Source: Bacteroidales bacterium (GTDB lineage Bacteria; Bacteroidota; Bacteroidia; Bacteroidales; VadinHA17). From it: a stretch of 32,484 nucleotides of DNA. A program made the translations under genes and the position numbers. Positions within the stretch are counted from its first letter, which is position 1. Each line of letters begins with the position of its first letter. The notes beneath the pieces were generated by a model. It ran no database searches and was not told the DNA's origin. It saw only the letters and a list, made by a program, of their open reading frames with translations. Location of the stretch: NCBI GenBank assembly GCA_007132995.1, contig SLNP01000060.1:1-32484 (forward strand), in the 5' to 3' direction. Positions 28,024 to 32,484 of this stretch are shown here, in pieces.

Positions 28024-28062
28024 CCTTTCCGGCTAGTGGAAGGGTTACGAGAACCGTAACCC
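28024..28062. other. Two overlapping inverted repeats downstream of the S9 gene
   Basis: Repeat A pairs 28024-28030 (CCTTTCC) with 28038-28044 (GGAAGGG), using one G-T pair. Repeat B pairs 28042-28049 (GGGTTACG) with 28055-28062 (CGTAACCC) around a 5-base loop, perfectly. They share GGG at 28042-28044, so only one can form at a time. No T-tract follows, so this is not a standard terminator. Confidence 0.55.
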
Positions 28063-28077
28063 CGATGACCAAAACAG

Positions 28078-28107
28078 TTGCCATATTCAATTATTTTTCT
28101 ATCTTTA
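28078..28107 (+). promoter_or_regulatory. Promoter of the flavodoxin-like gene
   Basis: TTG (28078-28080), 19 bases, then TATCTTTA (28100-28107) fit TTG-N17-23-TAnnTTTG with the last base A. The leader to the ATG at 28131 is about 17 bases. Confidence 0.5.
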
Positions 28108-28130
28108 TGGAAACCAATAGCTGATTCACC

Positions 28131-28601
28131 ATGAAGTCACTTGTAGTTTTTGACATGACATCGGCAACAGGAATTGGCATAGCCGAAGCGATAAGAGGGG
28201 GTATTGACAAATGCAATGCACTACTTTGCGATCCATCTGACATTAACCTGGAAGAGATAGAGGGTCTCTCTCTCATGATAGTCGGATCGCCGGTAATACA
28301 GAACAAAGCATCTCTCTCTGTAGTTGAGTTTCTCGAAAACATCCCTGAAAATGTGTTGAGCAATATTAGCGTAACCGCCTTCGACACCAGATGCGACACA
28401 GACAATCCGAAGAGGTCTTTTTTCTCTGTAATTTCTGAAGGCGACGGTAATGTCGCAAAAATGATTGCTCAAAAACTCAGAAAAAAAGGGGGTGTTCCGG
28501 TTATAGCACCGGAGCGATTCTTTGTAGAGGTCGACAGAAGCATCCGGGAAGAGGAGACAGCCAGAGCAAGAAACTGGGGTAAGCTGGCCTGCCGCGCATA
28601 G
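28131..28601 (+). CDS. Flavodoxin-like protein
   Basis: This 156-residue protein has the flavodoxin fold pattern. It starts with MKSLVVFDMTSATGIGIAEAI, has LSLMIVGSPVIQNKASLSVVEFLENIP (the second FMN loop region) and ISVTAFDTRCDTD, then KKGGVPVIAPERFFVEV. These match short flavodoxin-domain proteins of anaerobes. The first loop reads S-A-T-G-I-G where functional flavodoxins usually carry S/T-x-x-G-N-T, so FMN-phosphate binding may be weak or lost. It is followed by the peroxiredoxin region, so a redox-related job is plausible but unproven. Confidence 0.7.
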   Translation: MKSLVVFDMTSATGIGIAEAIRGGIDKCNALLCDPSDINLEEIEGLSLMIVGSPVIQNKASLSVVEFLENIPENVLSNISVTAFDTRCDTDNPKRSFFSVISEGDGNVAKMIAQKLRKKGGVPVIAPERFFVEVDRSIREEETARARNWGKLACRA

Positions 28602-28633
28602 TGAAAGCCTTTAGCCCTGCCGACTGGCAGCCG
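28601..28633 (+). pseudogene. Short remnant of a peroxiredoxin C-terminal segment
   Basis: In the frame starting at 28601 the sequence reads VKAFSPADWQP, like FKIATPADWQP in the intact peroxiredoxin gene (29491-29523). At base level the 19 bases at 28615-28633 are identical to 29508-29526. The similarity ends on both sides within a few codons. It is best explained as a fragment of a second Prx gene, but recombination between short repeats is possible. Confidence 0.35.
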
Positions 28634-28731
28634 CCAGCACTACGGTTTAAAAAAAAGTCCTTTTTGGCAAACAATTTGCCGCTTTGGCCTGTTGCTAAAT
28701 AAGAATTGTTATTGTTTGATAATGCTTCTCC

Positions 28732-28902
28732 ATGACAAACATCACCGCCGCCATACAAAAAAAGCTATCTGCACATCAACACCTTTACTGTTCGGAGTGT
28801 GATATGATAGAATATTACGAGAGCAGAGAGCTTGATCAGTTATTGGAGCGCTATTTTTAAAAGAGGGAAATACCGGGTTTCATTATTGAGGATATAATCT
28901 GC
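28732..28902 (+). pseudogene. Fur/PerR-family C-terminal fragment (42-residue ORF plus an in-frame stop)
   Basis: An ATG at 28732 opens a 42-codon ORF ending at TAA 28858-28860. It contains HQHLYCSECDMIEYYE then LDQLLERYF, which matches the start of the Fur metal-binding/dimerisation domain: H-x-H-L-x-C-x2-C-x-x-I-E, then L-x-x-L. In the same frame after the stop the sequence goes on as KREIPGFIIEDIIC, like the G-F-x-I-x-x-x-x ... C segment that follows in Fur. The N-terminal winged-helix half is absent; an in-frame TAA lies just upstream (28720-28722). I take it as the decayed end of a Fur/PerR-type regulator. PerR genes often adjoin peroxiredoxin genes, and an intact Prx gene follows at 28964. 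A functional mini-protein of 42 residues cannot be excluded. Confidence 0.5.
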
Positions 28903-28963
28903 TAATAAACGAACACTATATAGCTCACAATACTATAAACAAAAACAGAAAAACTAATTTAGT

Positions 28964-29680
28964 ATGGAAAAGTATGAAGAACAAGCAAGTGCAATGCCGC
29001 GCATAGGAGAGCCGGCTCCGGAATTCAAAGCAGTAACCACCCAGGGAGACATCAATTTCCCCTCTGACTACAAAGGCAGCTGGGTAATACTCTTCAGCCA
29101 TCCGGCCGACTTCACTCCGGTCTGCACATCAGAGTTTATGACCTTCGCTACAATGGAAGAGCAGTTCAACAGAGCCAACTGCAAGCTTGTAGGCCTCTCG
29201 GTTGACGGACTCTACAGCCATATAGCATGGCTGCGCACCATCAAAGAGAAGATTGAGTATAAGGGAATGAAAGATGTAGAGGTGAAGTTTCCGCTGATAG
29301 AGGATATCACCATGAATGTCGCTAAAAAATATGGCATGATGATGCCCGGCGAAAGTGACACCAAAGCCGTACGCGCTGTATTTGTAATAGACCCTGAGGG
29401 AATTATCAGAACCGTACTCTACTATCCTCTCAGTCTGGGCCGTAACTTTGATGAGCTATATCGTATAGTAATAGCTCTTCAGGCCGCCGACGAGTTCAAG
29501 ATAGCAACCCCTGCCGACTGGCAGCCGGGCGATGAGGTAATTGTTCCCACGGCAGGCTCATGTGGTGTAGCCAAAGAGAGAATGGAGAGCAACGAAGAAG
29601 ATTTAAAGTGCTACGATTGGTTCTTCTGCACCAGAAAACTTGACAAAGAGAAGGTTTTAAACAAGATAATCAAAAAGTAG
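28964..29680 (+). CDS. Peroxiredoxin (Prx6-type)
   Basis: This enzyme reduces hydrogen peroxide and organic peroxides. The 238-residue product starts MEKYEEQASAMPRIGEPAPEF. The peroxidatic cysteine is Cys54 in SHPADFTPVCTSEF, and the Prx6/archaeal-type long C-terminal domain follows, with TPADWQPGDEVIVP, GSCGVAKERM, and a C-terminal CYDWFFCTRKL that may hold resolving cysteines. YPLSLGRNFDELYRIVIALQ is typical of the Prx6 group. An internal ATG at codon 11 (MPRIGEPAPEF) could also be a start. The gene has a strong terminator after it. No clear promoter was found in the 58 bases upstream of the start. Confidence 0.94.
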   Translation: MEKYEEQASAMPRIGEPAPEFKAVTTQGDINFPSDYKGSWVILFSHPADFTPVCTSEFMTFATMEEQFNRANCKLVGLSVDGLYSHIAWLRTIKEKIEYKGMKDVEVKFPLIEDITMNVAKKYGMMMPGESDTKAVRAVFVIDPEGIIRTVLYYPLSLGRNFDELYRIVIALQAADEFKIATPADWQPGDEVIVPTAGSCGVAKERMESNEEDLKCYDWFFCTRKLDKEKVLNKIIKK

Positions 29681-29708
29681 AGAAACCTTTGTCGCACTGA
29701 CCATCAGA

Positions 29709-29747
29709 AGGTCGGGGAGAAACAGAGCTCTCCCTGACCTTTTTTTA
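29709..29747 (+). terminator. Strong rho-independent terminator of the peroxiredoxin gene
   Basis: A 12-bp stem with a single G-T pair (AGGTCGGGGAGA, 29709-29720, pairing with TCTCCCTGACCT, 29729-29740) encloses an 8-base loop and runs into a 7-base T-tract. It lies 28 bases after the stop codon. Confidence 0.93.
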
Positions 29748-29793
29748 TATCTGCAAAAGGGTCATGCACCCCATATGCCATAAAAATCGGCAT

Positions 29794-30819
29794 CTACCAA
29801 TCTACAGGCCATTCGGAAAGATTCTTCCAGAACATTATTTCACGATAATGCGGCTTCACCTTATCCTCTATTGCCAGCAACTGCTCAGGGCTTAAAGGTT
29901 TGAAATCTTTGGTTATACTGATGTTCTCTTCCAGCTCTTTGAGGTCATCAACACCTACTATTACAGTACTGACCGGCAGGGTGAGAACATAGTCCATCGC
30001 CTCCTTCATCGTTATAATACCCCCATTGGCAAAAATCCTGTCCCTCGAAGGTATCTTCATTCCTACAATACCCAAATCACTATTCAATGCGTTGGGCAGA
30101 TACTTCTCGATAAACGGATCGTGATGTTTGTCGGCAGCATTAAGTGCGACCAGAACATTATCGAACTCAAACCTCCGGTCCAGTTCGTTGAGCACATCGG
30201 GGCCCTCATGTCCGGTATAGCCTATATACTTCACGATCTTTTCATCTCTGGCCCTGAGCATAGCCTTCAAAACCCCTTCATCGGCAAATATCCGGTCAAG
30301 ATTGTCAATCTCGGCCGATCGCACATTATGTATCTGCCACAGATCTATGTGGTCAGTCTGAAGGTTCTCAAGAGACTGCTCTAGCAGACGCATAGAGCCG
30401 TCATACCCCCTGCTGTGTGTCTTGGTAGCCAGGAAAACCTCATCACGGCGATACTTCATCACCCTGCCTATATTTCTCTCGCTGGTACCCATAGCCTCAC
30501 GTCGACCAATGCCCTGAGCCGCTCTTCCGTATGCGGCAGCAGTATCAATATAGTTAACACCCAGGTCAAGAGCACGGTTAATAATCTGCTCAGAGATATC
30601 CTCCTTGCCGGGTGTTTCCAACGATGCCTGTCCTCCAAGGCTGAAGAGACTGACCATATAACCGGTTTTGCCAAGGCGGCGCAACGGCATACCGGACCTC
30701 CCTGTAGTTATAGTCCCTCCCGTACACGAGGTTATGTACGGCGCCATGCCAACAAAAGCGGCTGAGGCAATAAGCTTCTGCAGAAACTCTCTCCTTGATT
30801 CACTATATCTGTTTGCCAT
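29794..30819 (-). CDS. Aldo/keto reductase with a Tat-type signal
   Basis: This 341-residue member of the aldo/keto-reductase family shows the full catalytic tetrad: Asp92 and Tyr97 (NYIDTAAAYG), Lys133 (FLATKTH) and His164 (DLWQIHNV). The C-terminal NADPH-binding region includes VGMKIPSRDRIF and VSTVIVGVDDLKELEENI. The N-terminus has SRREFLQKL, a twin-arginine motif, then a hydrophobic stretch with Cys32 in YITSC, so the enzyme may be exported as a folded protein and lipid-modified. The substrate is unknown. It converges on the peroxiredoxin gene and is divergent from the pirin gene. Confidence 0.9.
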   Translation of the reverse strand: MANRYSESRREFLQKLIASAAFVGMAPYITSCTGGTITTGRSGMPLRRLGKTGYMVSLFSLGGQASLETPGKEDISEQIINRALDLGVNYIDTAAAYGRAAQGIGRREAMGTSERNIGRVMKYRRDEVFLATKTHSRGYDGSMRLLEQSLENLQTDHIDLWQIHNVRSAEIDNLDRIFADEGVLKAMLRARDEKIVKYIGYTGHEGPDVLNELDRRFEFDNVLVALNAADKHHDPFIEKYLPNALNSDLGIVGMKIPSRDRIFANGGIITMKEAMDYVLTLPVSTVIVGVDDLKELEENISITKDFKPLSPEQLLAIEDKVKPHYREIMFWKNLSEWPVDW

Positions 30820-30834
30820 AACGCTATTTTTTTT

Positions 30835-30865
30835 TAAAGGTACGAAATGCAGGCTGAGAGAGCAA
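30835..30865 (-). promoter_or_regulatory. Promoter of the aldo/keto reductase gene
   Basis: Read on minus, TTG (30865-30863), 20 bases, then TACCTTTA (30842-30835) fit the Bacteroidetes pattern with the last base A. Start of transcription would be near 30828, giving a leader of about 9 bases. Confidence 0.5.
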
Positions 30866-30961
30866 CAATAATGACAACTATCATAATATCAACCCTTTCA
30901 GTCCGGTTATTATAGACATAACCCCTTCAGGGAAAAATAGTTCATCATAGCACCCCTGTTC

Positions 30962-30984
30962 AGGAGAAGATGGAGCCTTCTCCT
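30962..30984. other. Perfect 8-bp inverted repeat in the AKR-pirin intergenic region
   Basis: AGGAGAAG (30962-30969) and CTTCTCCT (30977-30984) pair around a 7-base centre, with no T-tract next to it. It lies in the 267-base divergent gap, about 97 bases from the AKR promoter and 69 from the pirin -7 element, so it may be an operator. The rest of the gap is otherwise featureless apart from the promoters listed. Confidence 0.4.
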
Positions 30985-31052
30985 CGCCTCCCTCCGGCGA
31001 ATTAGCCTCTTATCTCATATAACACTATCTACACAGAGGCACACCTTTTTAC

Positions 31053-31060
31053 TACCTTTA
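31053..31060 (+). promoter_or_regulatory. Candidate -7 element of the pirin gene
   Basis: TACCTTTA lies where the upstream of two in-frame ATG codons (31060) begins, so the real start should be downstream at 31087. No TTG is found 17-23 bases upstream, so this is a half-site only. Confidence 0.35.
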
Positions 31061-31086
31061 TGGAGTTATCAAAACAGAGATACTGT

Positions 31087-32094
31087 ATGCTTAAAAAAAT
31101 CAATCAGCTCAAATTCTACTGGGAGACCACCGATCCCTTCATCTTCTGCGTACACCATAACGACCTCTACCCGAGCGGCAACGATATAATGGGTCCCGAT
31201 CCGGCACTATTAAAAGGGAGGAGCCCTGGCAACGACTTCACCCCGAAAGATGGATGGCGCATGTATCATGGTCATCGTATACCGGGCTTCCCTGTACACC
31301 CGCACAGGGGCTTCGAAACGGTCACTCTTGTCAGAGCCGGGTTTATTGATCACTCCGACTCACTGGGAGCGGCAGGACGCTATGGCAACGGTGATGTACA
31401 GTGGATGACCGCCGGAGCCGGAATACAGCACTGTGAGATGTTCCCCATGATTAATACCGACAGCGACAACCATGTTGAACTCTTTCAGATATGGCTTAAC
31501 CTGCCTGCACGCAACAAGATGGTCGATCCACACTTCGACATGCTATGGGCAGATACAATACCGGAAAAAGATCACAAAGATGAGAATGGCGCTTTGACCC
31601 GCCTGAAGGTTGTAGCCGGCAACATCGATGGTGCCGCTGCCCCACCGCCGGCACCCAACTCATGGGCTGCCGATCCATCCAACGAAGTGGGTATATTCAC
31701 CATTCTGATGGAACCGGGAGCCAAATATGTTATACCTCCGGCATCTGAAAAGGTGGTGCGAACCATCTACTACTTCAGGGGAGATAGAGTGACAATAGGT
31801 GGAGAGGAATTGGCAGGCGGCCATTCTGCACAGGCAACAAGCCATGAGCCACTGGCAATCATCAACGGAAAAGAGGAGAGCGAGATGCTGGTACTTCAGG
31901 CAATACCCATTGGTGAGCCTGCGGTACAGTACGGCCCTTTTGTCATGAACAGCGAAGAGGAGATCAGGCAGGCATTTGTAGACTACAGGGCAACAGAGTT
32001 TGGCGGATGGCCATGGCCGGAACGCGACAATGTTCACCCACGCAACTCAGGCAGGTTCGCAAAACATGCCGATGGCCGGATCGAGGAGCGGTGA
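31087..32094 (+). CDS. Pirin family protein
   Basis: This 335-residue cupin protein begins MLKKINQLKFYWETTDPF at the ATG I prefer (31087); the other in-frame ATG at 31060 overlaps the -7 element. The metal ligands of pirin are present: His71 and His73 (VHPHRGFETVT), His115 and Glu117 (GIQHCEM). WMTAGAGIQH and VELFQIWLNLP are family signs. Bacterial pirins often have quercetin-dioxygenase-like or redox-sensor activity, but the role here is unknown. The C-terminus (GGWPWPERDNVHPRNSGRFAKH) is typical. It is divergent from the AKR gene and followed by a repeat-rich intergenic region. Confidence 0.9.
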   Translation: MLKKINQLKFYWETTDPFIFCVHHNDLYPSGNDIMGPDPALLKGRSPGNDFTPKDGWRMYHGHRIPGFPVHPHRGFETVTLVRAGFIDHSDSLGAAGRYGNGDVQWMTAGAGIQHCEMFPMINTDSDNHVELFQIWLNLPARNKMVDPHFDMLWADTIPEKDHKDENGALTRLKVVAGNIDGAAAPPPAPNSWAADPSNEVGIFTILMEPGAKYVIPPASEKVVRTIYYFRGDRVTIGGEELAGGHSAQATSHEPLAIINGKEESEMLVLQAIPIGEPAVQYGPFVMNSEEEIRQAFVDYRATEFGGWPWPERDNVHPRNSGRFAKHADGRIEER

Positions 32095-32161
32095 ATGGGT
32101 GCCCGGTTCCGGTGCTCGCTTACCCTCGCACGCATATGGTATAGAGCATGGAGAAAGGAGC

Positions 32162-32361
32162 ATGGGGTGAGGGCTGGCGTCCGGTGGCTCACTTTATTCG
32201 CCGGTCGGCAGCTGCGCTGCCGCGGTGATCGGTAATCTGTATTCGGTAAAAAAATGCGGCTGGTGCCGCCTCTGCACGGCAATGCTCCCGCTGATCGCGA
32301 GCTCACCCCGTCGCTTTGCACACATAAGGCATGAATCATGGGATGAGGGCTGGCGCCCGGT
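32162..32361. repeat. Pair of 24-bp imperfect direct repeats in the pirin downstream gap
   Basis: Copies at 32162-32185 and 32338-32361 differ at two bases of 24; both begin ATGGG, contain GAGGGCTGGCG and end CCGGT. They flank 152 bases. Each of the segments CGGTAAAAAAA (near 32245 and 32357) is also shared. The 311-base gap between the pirin stop and the right-edge gene holds two more strong hairpins: CGGCAGC-TGC-GCTGCCG (32206-32222) and GCGGC-TGGT-GCCGC (32256-32269). I see no real gene there; the gap is richer in G and C than its surroundings. Confidence 0.6.
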
Positions 32362-32405
32362 AAAAAAAAGAGTATCTTAGCTGTAGAATTCTTGAAAGAG
32401 CTGCT

Positions 32406-32484
32406 ATGATAAAGTACATAAACCTTCTCCTCTTTGCCGGCATGGTAACAATGAACTATCTGGCAAATGCCCTTCCCATTAATG
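32406..32484 (+). CDS. N-terminus of an exported protein, cut by the right edge
   Basis: An ATG at 32406 opens a frame running off the window. The first residues are MIKYINLLLFAGMVTMNYLA followed by NALPIN, a hydrophobic core with small residues (L-A-N-A), the pattern of a signal peptide cut after NA. Nothing of the mature protein is visible, so the product cannot be named. No convincing promoter is seen. Confidence 0.45.
   Translation, partial: MIKYINLLLFAGMVTMNYLANALPIN

Noticed and set aside
32034..32339. Minus-strand ORF of 101 codons after the pirin gene
   Set aside because: It overlaps the conserved pirin C-terminus, spans the repeated gap, and has no family features or export signal.

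Overview
The window looks like a chromosomal segment of a Bacteroidota (Bacteroidetes) bacterium, probably of the order Bacteroidales. The evidence is a short primary sigma factor starting [10 protein letters not shown], a THX-type small ribosomal protein, an S9 DPP-IV-like peptidase, a DUF1573 protein, outer-membrane and TPR proteins typical of the phylum, heavy use of ATA, AGA and AGG codons, and several TTG/TTTG-N17-20-TAnnTTTR promoters in place of -35/-10 sites. I saw no rRNA, tRNA, CRISPR array, transposase or phage gene. It is mostly a housekeeping region.

Layout from the left. Bases 1-6422 are all minus strand: a gene cut by the left edge, a DUF1573 exported protein, a TPR lipoprotein, uvrB, rpoD and an HtrA/Deg protease. 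Bases 6624-9883 are plus strand: dapF, rlmN, an overlapping 59-residue ORF and a DUF362/ferredoxin protein. Bases 9922-17092 are minus strand: a large TPR protein followed by a beta-barrel outer-membrane protein, then gyrB. An ftsE-like ATPase and a TPM-domain protein follow on plus (17308-18746). A compact minus operon runs from kynureninase through 3-methyladenine DNA glycosylase and a polysaccharide-deacetylase-like protein to a FemAB/GNAT-like transferase (22953 down to 18790). Divergent from it is a THX ribosomal protein with a long repetitive tail (23088-23723). Next come a stand-alone thiamine-diphosphate enzyme (minus) and an S9 peptidase (plus), a flavodoxin-like protein, a stretch with what look like peroxiredoxin and Fur-family gene fragments, an intact Prx6-type peroxiredoxin with a strong terminator, a Tat-type aldo/keto reductase (minus), a pirin (plus), a repeat-bearing intergenic region, and a gene cut by the right edge.

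Functional themes are DNA repair and topology (uvrB, tag, gyrB), envelope upkeep (HtrA, DUF1573, the TPR plus barrel pair, FtsE, TPM, dapF, deacetylase plus FemAB-like), and redox or peroxide defence at the right end (flavodoxin-like, peroxiredoxin, AKR, pirin).

I did not find a convincing new multi-gene system. The best leads are the THX protein fused to seven 16-residue charged repeats; the decayed Prx/Fur fragments directly upstream of the intact peroxiredoxin; a strong rpoD terminator ending 11 bases before the uvrB start codon; and a 59-residue ORF wedged with overlaps between rlmN and the DUF362 gene.
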